5,170 nucleotides of DNA. Source: Candidatus Brocadiia bacterium. GTDB taxonomy: Bacteria > Planctomycetota > PUPC01 > DSUN01. Where the stretch lies: positions 1 to 5,170 of the forward strand of contig JADHXT010000281.1 in NCBI GenBank assembly GCA_016782825.1. Reading direction: 5' to 3'. Both the position numbers and the translations under genes were made by a program. Below the pieces are notes generated by a model, which was not told the DNA's origin, ran no database searches, and saw only the letters and a program-made list of their open reading frames with translations. Positions 1-5,170 of the stretch are shown here, piece after piece (the first letter of the stretch is position 1; the number at the start of each line of letters is the position of its first letter).

Positions 1-429
1 GTGCACGTTACCCAGGTGCCACTTGCCCAACTGGTGGCATCGGTAGCCGCGCGCCGCAAGATGGTGGAGGTAGGTGCGGAACGGCTCGCGGAGCCGCAGC
101 GGGTCATCGCGTCCCTGAATGTTGCGCCAGAGGCCGAGGGTGCTCGGGTAGCGCCCTGTAACGATGGCCGCTCGCGTGGGCGAGCAGAAGGGCACGGGGC
201 AGGTGGCGTGTGTGAAACGGGCGCCTTGCGCGGCCAGACGGTCCAGATTGGGCGTCTTGACCAGCGGGTTGCCGGCGCAGCCGAGCACGCCATGGTGATG
301 CTGGTCGGTCATCAGGAAGAGCAGGTTGATGGGCTTGTTCGGTGTGGACCGCGCGCCTCGCGTGCATCCTGCGGCGAAGGCGGAGGTGGTGGCGGCAGCG
401 AGAAACCGTCGCCTCGTGCGCGTGCTCAA
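1..429 (-). CDS. Sulfatase (formylglycine-dependent, S1-type), N-terminal part; cut by the window edge
   Basis: The 143 visible residues are the N-terminal part of a type I sulfatase, which hydrolyses sulfate esters, probably on a polysaccharide, outside the cytoplasm. Seen: a twin-arginine motif (TRRRFLA, residues 5-11), a short Ala-rich stretch and a possible lipobox Cys (AAGC, C22). Then come the metal-binding strand NLLFLMTDQH (D42), TPNLDRLAAQGARF (59-72), the formylglycine site CSPTR (C82, R86), TGRYP, and GKWHLG (K136, H138). The CxPxR core is the family hallmark; its Cys must be converted by a formylglycine-generating enzyme, not seen here. The start is TTG at 427-429: it is the only usable start before an in-frame TAA at 472-474 and has a good ribosome site 7 nt upstream. 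Substrate cannot be told because the C-terminal half lies beyond position 1. It is divergent from the glycosidase-like gene and may be co-regulated with it. Confidence 0.93.
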   Translation of the reverse strand, partial: MSTRTRRRFLAAATTSAFAAGCTRGARSTPNKPINLLFLMTDQHHHGVLGCAGNPLVKTPNLDRLAAQGARFTHATCPVPFCSPTRAAIVTGRYPSTLGLWRNIQGRDDPLRLREPFRTYLHHLAARGYRCHQLGKWHLGNVH

Positions 430-436
430 GAGGGTT

Positions 437-444
437 CCTTCCTC
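437..444 (-). promoter_or_regulatory. Ribosome binding site of the sulfatase
   Basis: On the minus strand this reads GAGGAAGG, 7 nt before the TTG at 429. It supports that rare start codon over any other choice, since the frame has no ATG or GTG between the TTG and the upstream in-frame stop. Confidence 0.65.
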
Positions 445-470
445 GACGAGTAGGGTAAGGTGCGGCTTCC

Positions 471-499
471 ATTACACGCCTCTTTGCCTCCGGGTGCAA
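471..499 (-). promoter_or_regulatory. Putative sigma70-like promoter of the sulfatase
   Basis: On the minus strand TTGCAC (499-494) and TGTAAT (476-471) are separated by exactly 17 nt. The -10 box matches TATAAT at 5 of 6 positions. Transcription would begin near 464 and leave a leader of about 35 nt that includes the ribosome site. The region is otherwise unremarkable, and the call rests on two short boxes. Confidence 0.45.
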
Positions 500-501
500 G
501 C

Positions 502-530
502 TTGAATGCCGCAGGCGTCTGGGCTAGAAT
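502..530 (+). promoter_or_regulatory. Putative sigma70-like promoter of the glycosidase-like / M14-like gene pair
   Basis: TTGAAT (502-507) and TAGAAT (525-530) are 17 nt apart. They match the consensus boxes at 4 of 6 and 5 of 6 positions, and predict a start of transcription near 537. The gap between the divergent genes (430-563) holds this promoter, the opposing sulfatase promoter just to its left, and no small gene that I can see. The two promoters face away from each other without overlapping (-35 boxes at 494-499 and 502-507), so one regulator bound between them could act on both. Confidence 0.5.
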
Positions 531-560
531 GCCTGCATCGCCCATCCCGCACGGCAGAAG

Positions 561-596
561 AGAGTGAAGGGGAAAGTGAAAGTGAAAGTGAGAGTG
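561..596 (+). repeat. Hexamer tandem repeat (AAAGTG-like)
   Basis: Six consecutive hexamers read agagtg, aagggg, aaagtg, aaagtg, aaagtg, agagtg. The array is almost purely purine apart from the T of each unit. In the frame of the following gene each aaagtg unit is Lys-Val, and every GTG in the array is a possible start codon. It forms most of the left arm of the larger inverted repeat. Confidence 0.8.
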
Positions 597-648
597 AACC
601 TGTCCCCTTTTCTGCGCCCGTTCACCCTCCCTTTCCCTTTCACTTTCC
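571..648. repeat. 29-bp near-perfect inverted repeat with 20-nt loop
   Basis: The left arm is 571-599 and the right arm 620-648. Base by base the arms pair at 26 of 29 positions, with mismatches at left-arm positions 13, 19 and 23. The 20-nt loop (600-619) contains CTGTCCCCTTTT. The left arm is purine-rich and the right arm pyrimidine-rich. No T-run follows on either strand, so it is not a typical terminator. It lies inside the start of the glycosidase-like gene and encodes the Lys-Val-rich n-region and the Phe/Thr/Pro-rich hydrophobic part of its signal peptide. Its compact palindromic form suggests a non-autonomous REP-like or MITE-like element, but no transposase or target-site duplication is visible. 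Confidence 0.8.
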
Positions 649-2423
649 TGGTGTGCCTGCCGTTGCTCGTTTCCTCAGGAGTGCATCGTTCCATGGCTGC
701 CGAAACGAGCGCCGAGAGGCCCCGTGCGATCCGCCGCTCCGACGTGGTGTTCATGTACGACAACCCCAAGATGTATGAGCCCTACGGGTGCACCGTGATG
801 GGGTGGGCAGGCCGGAACAACGCCAAGCACATCGAGGCCGCGCACGCGAAGGGGGTGCGCTGGTTTTCGTGCAGCGTGGGCTTCCTCACCGAGTTCAAGG
901 GCGCCATCGATTTCAGCGACGACTTTCTCGACGAGGCCTGCCGCAACTTCGAGGGCAAGCCCTTCCTCGTGCCCTGGCTGTGGGACCACAAGCACAAAGG
1001 GCATCCTGCCTACTGGTGGTGCACCAACAGCCCGCTGTATCGCCAGTATCTGTTCCACCGCCTCGAACAGACGATGAAGAACGGCCCCGACGGCCTGCAC
1101 ATCGACGACTACCGCGGCACGTCGGGCAGCATCACCTGGCTCTCGGGCGGCTTCTGCCGCCACTGCATGGCCGCCTTCCGAACCTACCTGAAAGAGCACG
1201 TGCCCGAGGGAAGATTGCGCAAGCTCGGCATCGAGACGCTCGACACGTTCGACTACCGCCAGTTTCTTCTCGACCGTGGCGTGACACCCGCCGACTACAA
1301 CAAGCGCCGTTCGCGCCTGCCTCTGGCCAGCGAGTTCCACCACTTCCACGTGATGGCCAACAATGCCTTCGTGGCCGAATACCGCCGCAGGGCCGAGTCC
1401 CTGCGCGGGAAGCCGGTGTCGCTGAGCGTCAACTCTGGGCTGAGCAACCCGCACGCGCTGGTCATCGCGCCCGAGCTGAGCTACTTCTGCTGCGAGGTGC
1501 ACCACGGCGCGGCCCAGCGGCAGCCGGCCACCCACCCGATCACCATCTACAAGCTGGCCGACGGCCTCGACCGCCCCGTCACCTCCACGGCCAGCGGCCA
1601 GGACTGGGCTTTCGTCCACGAGTACAAGACCTATGGCCTCGTCCGCTCCTGGGCGGCCCTCTCCTACGCCTTCGGCCACACGCTGATGGCTCCCCATCGC
1701 CAGTGGTGCTACACCAAAGAGAAGGGCACCCACTGGACGGAGGCCCCCGCGAAGGAGTATGCCCCCGTCTACCGCTTCGTCCGCGAGCACGCCCGCCTGT
1801 TCGACCGCTACGAGGCCGTGGCACAGGTGGCCGTGGTCTACAGCAACGCCGCCAACCGCAAGCACCGCGGCCGCATCGAGGGCATCTGCGTGGACCTCGC
1901 CCGAGCCAACGTGCCGTACACCGTGCTTATCGCCGGCGACGAGTGGCTGGCCCACCGTCTCGGCGCTCGGCAGCTCGCGCGCTTCAAGGCCGTCGTGGTG
2001 CCGAAGACCGCCGAGTTCGACCCCGTGCAGCAGCAGCTTATCGACAGGGTGCGCGCCGACGGCCGGCTGGTCACCTGGCCCGACAAGCAACGGCTGGCCA
2101 CCCTCGTGCCGTCGCCCATCACCATCCAGGGAGCCGAGCGGGTAATGGCCGTGCCGCGCGCCATCCCAGGCGACCGCAAGGCCCCCGTCGTCGTCCACCT
2201 GCTGAACCGCAGCTACGATAAGGACAGGGACAGCGCGATCGAGCAGCGCAACGTGTCGCTGCGCCTTCGTCGCTCGCTGTTCGGCGGCAGGAACTTTGCC
2301 AAGGCAACACTCCACGCGCCGCAGGCACAGTCCACGCCGCTCGCCATGGAATGTGGCCCCGAAGAGATGACCACCACCATCCCCAACTTGGGCCTCTGGG
2401 CCATCGTGGAGTTGCTTCCGTGA
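582..2423 (+). CDS. Exported TIM-barrel glycoside-hydrolase-like protein with GATase-like domain
   Basis: A 613-residue protein that I infer acts on a glycan outside the cytoplasm. A signal peptide is visible: basic start MKVRV, hydrophobic 13-33, likely cleavage after SMA (residue 39). Residues about 55-395 look like a glycosidase (beta/alpha) barrel: VRWFSCSVGF, DGLHIDDYRG (D175, D176), FCRHCMAAFRTYL (C192, C195; a cysteine-bearing segment typical of GH42-like and GHL6-like barrels) and SYFCCEVHHG (E305, possible catalytic residue). Residues about 410-520 resemble the GATase-like beta-galactosidase trimerisation domain. Residues about 534-613 form a beta-sandwich tail (VVVHLLNRSYDKDRD to the C-terminus). 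GTG 582 is preferred because AAGGGG (567-572) lies 9 nt upstream. In-frame GTGs at 564, 576 and 588 are alternatives; ATG 693 would remove the signal peptide. The stop overlaps the next gene by 4 nt. The exact GH family and substrate are not recognised. Confidence 0.82.
   Translation: MKVRVNLSPFLRPFTLPFPFTFLVCLPLLVSSGVHRSMAAETSAERPRAIRRSDVVFMYDNPKMYEPYGCTVMGWAGRNNAKHIEAAHAKGVRWFSCSVGFLTEFKGAIDFSDDFLDEACRNFEGKPFLVPWLWDHKHKGHPAYWWCTNSPLYRQYLFHRLEQTMKNGPDGLHIDDYRGTSGSITWLSGGFCRHCMAAFRTYLKEHVPEGRLRKLGIETLDTFDYRQFLLDRGVTPADYNKRRSRLPLASEFHHFHVMANNAFVAEYRRRAESLRGKPVSLSVNSGLSNPHALVIAPELSYFCCEVHHGAAQRQPATHPITIYKLADGLDRPVTSTASGQDWAFVHEYKTYGLVRSWAALSYAFGHTLMAPHRQWCYTKEKGTHWTEAPAKEYAPVYRFVREHARLFDRYEAVAQVAVVYSNAANRKHRGRIEGICVDLARANVPYTVLIAGDEWLAHRLGARQLARFKAVVVPKTAEFDPVQQQLIDRVRADGRLVTWPDKQRLATLVPSPITIQGAERVMAVPRAIPGDRKAPVVVHLLNRSYDKDRDSAIEQRNVSLRLRRSLFGGRNFAKATLHAPQAQSTPLAMECGPEEMTTTIPNLGLWAIVELLP
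2408..2411 (+). promoter_or_regulatory. Ribosome binding site setting the GTG start of the M14-like gene
   Basis: GGAG lies 8 nt before GTG 2420, inside the end of the preceding gene. It selects GTG 2420 over the in-frame ATG at 2351, which would add 23 residues overlapping the upstream coding region and bury the signal peptide. Confidence 0.65.
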
Positions 2424-4360
2424 AAGGGCACCCCGTCATCGCGTACGCTCGTCCCGCGCGGCCAGCGGCCTGCCTGCACCTTGCCACGATGGTGGTGGCC
2501 AGCGTCCTCTCGCTGGCCTGCCTCGCTGCCGAGGACGACGCCGCCGACGACGCCACGGCCACGAAGCCCGACGCGCGAACTTACAAGCTGGAAGTGAGCC
2601 AGGGCCAGGCCTTTGCCGTGATTCGCACGATCGGCGAGTTGAGCCAGGGGGCGTATCTGGAGGTGCGCCGCGGCACGCAGTTCGTTGGCTACGCTCGCGT
2701 CACCGACGTGACGGAGCGATGGCCCAAGGTGGGCATGCTCATCGGCACGGGCCGCCACGGCGACGTCCTCGTGCCCGTGGCCCCCGCGATCCCACGGGTG
2801 GTGCTGCTGACCGACGAGCCCAAAGGCCGCGAGGCCAAGGAGTTGGCGGCGCTCTGTGGCGAGCGCCTCAAGATCGTGCCCATCGGTGACCGAATGCTGC
2901 GCCCCCGTCCCGACGATCTCCTTGTGGCCATCATCCACTCCCTGCAGGGAGGCGTCCCCTTCCTTGTCGGGGATCCCATCGTCCAGCCCCACGTGAGCGC
3001 TGGCGGCAAGGCCGTGGTGGACTTGCGTTTCTTCACGCTGCTCAAGCAGATTCGCTACGACGACGTCTACCACGCCGGCCCGCCCGAGTTCCAGATACTC
3101 GCCAAGAGCTCCCTCACGGCAGGCTTCGACGAACGCGACCGCATCCCCTGGCACGGCAGCCCCAAACCTCGCAAGGTGACCAAGGAAGTGACGGTGAAGC
3201 GGGGACGCAAGGTCTACAAGCGCACCCTCACCAAGACGGTGAAGCAATACACCACGCGCTTCCTCAAGGCCCTGCCTACAGGGGCAGTGGAGCCAGGGGC
3301 CTGGGCGGGCGTGGGAACCGCTCTGGGCGCCGGGAAGGCCATCGCCTCCGACGTGGAGGTGACCAACACTGCCGTGCTCGAAGACAAGTCGTCAGGCCAC
3401 CTGGTGGTACTCGATCTGGCCACACTCGACGGACGCGCGGGCCGTGACCCCGGCTGCAAGAACAAGCTGCACTTCATCTCGTGCCTCCTCGGCACGGGGC
3501 CGCGCTACTCCCGCTTCCGTCCCCAGCGGCCCGACTACGCGTCGGTGCTCAACGAGATGGAAACGCTGGCGCAGCAGCACCGAGGCCTGCTGGCCCTCAA
3601 GAGCGAGGGCACGGGCAGCGGCGACGACGTGACCATCCACAGCCTGACCTGCGGCGAGAAGGACAAGCCGCTGGTGGTCCTCGCCGGCTGCTTCGAGGGC
3701 ACCGACTGGATCACGGCCACCACGCTCCTGCGGCTGGCCGAAGTGCTGGCCACCAACCCGCTGAAGGACCCGAAGATCGATGGTGTCATCATGCGCCTCC
3801 AGATCAAGATCATCCCCGTGCTCAACGTGTACGGCTACGACAACGAGAAGCCCCTCAACGGCAAGGGCTGCGAGATCAACCGCAACTTCCCCTACCACTG
3901 GGCGGCCTACGCCGACCACGCCCATCGCGGCAAAGAGCCCATCTCCGAGCCCGAGAGCTACATCATCAAGCGGCTCGTCGAGGACCAGAAGGCCATCGCT
4001 TTCCTGGAACTCGACGCCGACACGTACGACGACGGCTACCGCATCGTGCGTGCCCGCGACCTTTCCGATGCCCAGCGCACGCTGCTCCACACCTGGCGCG
4101 CCGTCCTCAACGCACGCCTCCGCCACCGCTTCGTCGTCAACGGCGACAGCCCGCTCGAGTTCCGCCTCACCCGCGACAAGGAGCGCCCTTCGGCCATCAA
4201 CTGGGCAGGCAAGCTCGGCACCCTGGCCGCGAGCGTCAAGATCTGTGGCGACGGCGAGGATTCGCTCATCAATCACGACGCCGGCATCGAGGCGGCCCTC
4301 CATTTCCTCCACGTGGTGGCACTCGCCGGCGAGCCGCCTGGCGCGGAGGGCCCGCCGTGA
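2420..4360 (+). CDS. Exported M14 carboxypeptidase-like protein, probably lacking zinc ligands
   Basis: A 646-residue protein. Residues 1-37 form a signal sequence (basic start, hydrophobic LATMVVASVLSLACLAA). Residues about 58-120 look like a small beta-barrel (GAYLEVRRGTQFVGYARV). Residues about 124-345 are alpha/beta, reminiscent of a GATase/ThuA-like fold (VVLLTDEP, GGKAVVDLRFF, SGHLVVLDLATLDGRAG), with a very basic insert at 247-276. Residues about 373-635 resemble peptidase family M14: DYASVLNEMETLAQQHRGLL, LAGCFEGTDW, IKIIPVLNVYGYD, CEINRNFPYHW, SEPES, AFLELDAD. The substrate-binding Asn-Arg pair is kept (N487, R488). Where M14 has HxxE, this reads E426-x-x-D429; the third ligand His is D532, and the catalytic Glu position reads K607. 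It is therefore probably not a classical zinc peptidase. It may bind a peptide or carbohydrate, or use another metal. The GTGA overlap implies coupled translation with the glycosidase-like gene. Confidence 0.8.
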   Translation: MKGHPVIAYARPARPAACLHLATMVVASVLSLACLAAEDDAADDATATKPDARTYKLEVSQGQAFAVIRTIGELSQGAYLEVRRGTQFVGYARVTDVTERWPKVGMLIGTGRHGDVLVPVAPAIPRVVLLTDEPKGREAKELAALCGERLKIVPIGDRMLRPRPDDLLVAIIHSLQGGVPFLVGDPIVQPHVSAGGKAVVDLRFFTLLKQIRYDDVYHAGPPEFQILAKSSLTAGFDERDRIPWHGSPKPRKVTKEVTVKRGRKVYKRTLTKTVKQYTTRFLKALPTGAVEPGAWAGVGTALGAGKAIASDVEVTNTAVLEDKSSGHLVVLDLATLDGRAGRDPGCKNKLHFISCLLGTGPRYSRFRPQRPDYASVLNEMETLAQQHRGLLALKSEGTGSGDDVTIHSLTCGEKDKPLVVLAGCFEGTDWITATTLLRLAEVLATNPLKDPKIDGVIMRLQIKIIPVLNVYGYDNEKPLNGKGCEINRNFPYHWAAYADHAHRGKEPISEPESYIIKRLVEDQKAIAFLELDADTYDDGYRIVRARDLSDAQRTLLHTWRAVLNARLRHRFVVNGDSPLEFRLTRDKERPSAINWAGKLGTLAASVKICGDGEDSLINHDAGIEAALHFLHVVALAGEPPGAEGPP

Positions 4361-4373
4361 CCCACCGCGGCGC

Positions 4374-4388
4374 GCCCGTGCCACGGGC
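4374..4388 (+). terminator. Small GC hairpin after the M14-like gene (possible weak terminator)
   Basis: GCCCGT-GCC-ACGGGC forms a perfect 6-bp stem 14 nt after the TGA at 4358-4360. No T-run follows, so intrinsic termination is doubtful; it could protect the 3' end of the message or assist factor-dependent termination. Confidence 0.3.
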
Positions 4389-4401
4389 CTGGCCTCGCTG
4401 G

Positions 4402-4418
4402 GCCGACATGGTGTCGGC
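4402..4418 (+). terminator. Second GC hairpin in the same gap (possible weak terminator)
   Basis: GCCGACA-TGG-TGTCGGC is a perfect 7-bp stem with a 3-nt loop, 13 nt downstream of the previous hairpin. It also lacks a T-run. The rest of the gap up to 4488 shows no gene or clear signal. Confidence 0.3.
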
Positions 4419-4488
4419 ATCCACTGTTGCCGCCATCCAGCCGGGCTTTCCACTCGACACGGCATCCCAGCGCGAGGGGTCGTTCGGT

Positions 4489-4516
4489 TTGCATTCGCGG
4501 TCGATTCCAGTATGAT
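4489..4516 (+). promoter_or_regulatory. Possible promoter overlapping the start of the RidA-like gene
   Basis: TTGCAT (4489-4494) and TATGAT (4511-4516) are 16 nt apart, and the -10 box matches consensus at 5 of 6 positions. The -10 overlaps the ATG at 4512, so transcription would start near 4523, inside the longest reading frame. If the promoter is real, translation would begin at ATG 4560 with a leader of about 37 nt, much like the other two leaders in this window. It could also be chance. Confidence 0.3.
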
Positions 4517-5170
4517 AGCCAAGCAACTGTACAGCCCCGTCACCACACTGGACGCGTTGATGATCCGCAAGGTCTCCTCCCACGGCATCGGCTACTCGGT
4601 GGCCGACCTTGATCACGCCCGCTATATCTTCGCCGCCGCACTGCCGCGCCAGGGCTCCGACTTGGCCGCACAGGCCACCGACGCTTTGAGCACCATCCAC
4701 AACGTGCTCCAGAGCGAGGGTTGCTGCGCCGCCTCCATCGTCCAGCAGTCCGTCTTCATCAGCGACCACGACGAGATCGACGCCTGCAAGCAGATCATGC
4801 GCGACTTTTACGGCGACGATCTCCCCGCCACCACCTACGTCGTGCAGCCTCCCTGCGATGGCAAGCTGCTGGCCATCGAGGCCTGGGGCGTGTGCCAGGG
4901 AAGCAACGGGAAAGCGATCTACATCGAGCGCGTCTCGGAGCACCTCGTCATCGTGCGCCACGGCGGCGTGGAATGGGCACACGTGGCGGGCATCGTGCCA
5001 CAGACCGATGCCTCCGGCGTCTACGCCCGCACCGCCGACAGCCTCCGCAGAATGCGCGACATTCTCGCCACCCGCGGCTTCACCTTCGACCAAGTGATTC
5101 GCACGTGGTTCTACCTCGGCGACATCGTGGGCCCCGAGGGCGATACCCAACGCTACAAAGAACTCAACCG
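4512..5170 (+). CDS. Tandem RidA/YjgF-like protein, N-terminal part; cut by the window edge
   Basis: The frame stays open to the window end: 219 full codons, then two bases of an Arg codon. Two YjgF/YER057c/UK114 (RidA) units are visible. Unit 1, about residues 24-128, has YIFAAALPRQGSD, a helix ALSTIHNVLQSEG, SIVQQSVFISDHDEIDACKQIM, FYGDDLPATTYVV and LLAIEAWGV. Unit 2, from about residue 141, has HVAGIVPQTDASG, ADSLRRMRDILATRGFTFDQVIRTWFYLGDI and RYKELNR. RidA proteins hydrolyse reactive enamine/imine intermediates in the cytoplasm; double-unit relatives include chorismatase-like enzymes. The PARTT motif with the catalytic Arg reads PATTY (105-109) here, so unit 1 lacks that Arg; unit 2 is cut before that point. 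No signal peptide is seen. No clear ribosome site precedes ATG 4512; ATG 4560 (residue 17) is an alternative. Codon use is G/C-ending throughout, like the neighbours. Confidence 0.82.
   Translation, partial: MIAKQLYSPVTTLDALMIRKVSSHGIGYSVADLDHARYIFAAALPRQGSDLAAQATDALSTIHNVLQSEGCCAASIVQQSVFISDHDEIDACKQIMRDFYGDDLPATTYVVQPPCDGKLLAIEAWGVCQGSNGKAIYIERVSEHLVIVRHGGVEWAHVAGIVPQTDASGVYARTADSLRRMRDILATRGFTFDQVIRTWFYLGDIVGPEGDTQRYKELN

Noticed and set aside
1..453. Plus-strand open frame of 150 codons
   Set aside because: It is the exact antisense of the sulfatase frame, and its Gly/Arg/Glu-rich translation shows no recognisable motif.
104..499. Minus-strand open frame of 131 codons
   Set aside because: It is a shifted frame of the sulfatase, rich in Arg/His/Pro with no domain. 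The frame ending at 429 gives the clear sulfatase motifs instead.
561..648. CRISPR-like repeat
   Set aside because: The hexamers are contiguous with no spacers and form a single palindrome.
571..648. Intrinsic terminator
   Set aside because: No T-run on either side, and it lies at the start of a gene rather than at an end.
788..2221. Plus-strand open frame (477 codons)
   Set aside because: Arg/Pro-rich shifted frame within the glycosidase-like gene, typical of a GC-rich shadow.
675..2315. Long minus-strand open frame (546 codons)
   Set aside because: It is antisense to the glycosidase-like gene. Long antisense frames are expected with G/C-ending codons, and the Val/Gly/His-rich translation has no motif or ribosome site.
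2351..2419. Upstream ATG extension of the M14-like protein
   Set aside because: It would put 23 His/Arg-rich residues before the signal peptide and overlap the upstream gene by 73 nt. GTG 2420 has a well-spaced ribosome site.
3392..4588. Minus-strand open frame (398 codons)
   Set aside because: Antisense to the M14-like gene and the following gap; compositionally a shadow, while the plus strand carries M14 landmarks.
4269..5150. Minus-strand open frame (293 codons)
   Set aside because: Antisense to the RidA-like gene; the plus frame from 4512 has two recognisable RidA units and stays open to the window end.
1..5170. tRNA, rRNA, riboswitch or integrase/transposase gene
   Set aside because: I found no cloverleaf, rRNA-like segment, known riboswitch core or recombinase motif by reading both strands; covariance-model and HMM searches could not be run.

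Overview
The window is a GC-rich, gene-dense bacterial stretch with strongly G/C-ending codons. Its content (a Tat-exported formylglycine sulfatase, an exported TIM-barrel glycosidase-like protein, an exported M14-type protein, and GTG/TTG starts) resembles the polysaccharide-degrading accessory regions of Planctomycetota and related PVC-group bacteria such as Kiritimatiellota and Lentisphaerota. That assignment is by gene style only; no marker gene is present.

Layout. Positions 1-429 (minus strand) hold the N-terminal 143 residues of a sulfatase, which starts at TTG and leaves the window on the left. Positions 430-563 form a compact divergent control region with one sigma70-like promoter per side. 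A near-perfect 29-bp inverted repeat (571-599 / 620-648) follows at the front of the first plus-strand gene. It supplies that gene's candidate start codons and most of its signal peptide. The gene runs to 2423 and encodes an exported glycoside-hydrolase-like protein: TIM barrel, GATase-like domain and C-terminal beta-sandwich. Its TGA overlaps the GTG start of the next gene (2420-4360), an exported 646-residue protein with a C-terminal zinc-carboxypeptidase (M14) fold. Every zinc ligand there appears to be replaced by an acidic residue, and the catalytic Glu by Lys. A 151-bp gap (4361-4511) carries two small hairpins and a possible promoter. It leads into a protein with two RidA/YjgF-like units, which leaves the window on the right at 5170.

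How the genes may work together (inference). The sulfatase and the glycosidase-like protein share a divergent control region, as expected for joint breakdown of a sulfated glycan. The M14-like protein is translationally coupled to the glycosidase-like protein, so the two probably act together outside the cytoplasm, perhaps in recognising glycan-peptide material. The RidA-like gene is probably a separate transcription unit with a cytoplasmic role.

Most noteworthy points: the palindromic repeat acting as signal-peptide coding sequence, the acid-substituted M14 active site, and the apparent loss of the catalytic Arg in the first RidA unit.
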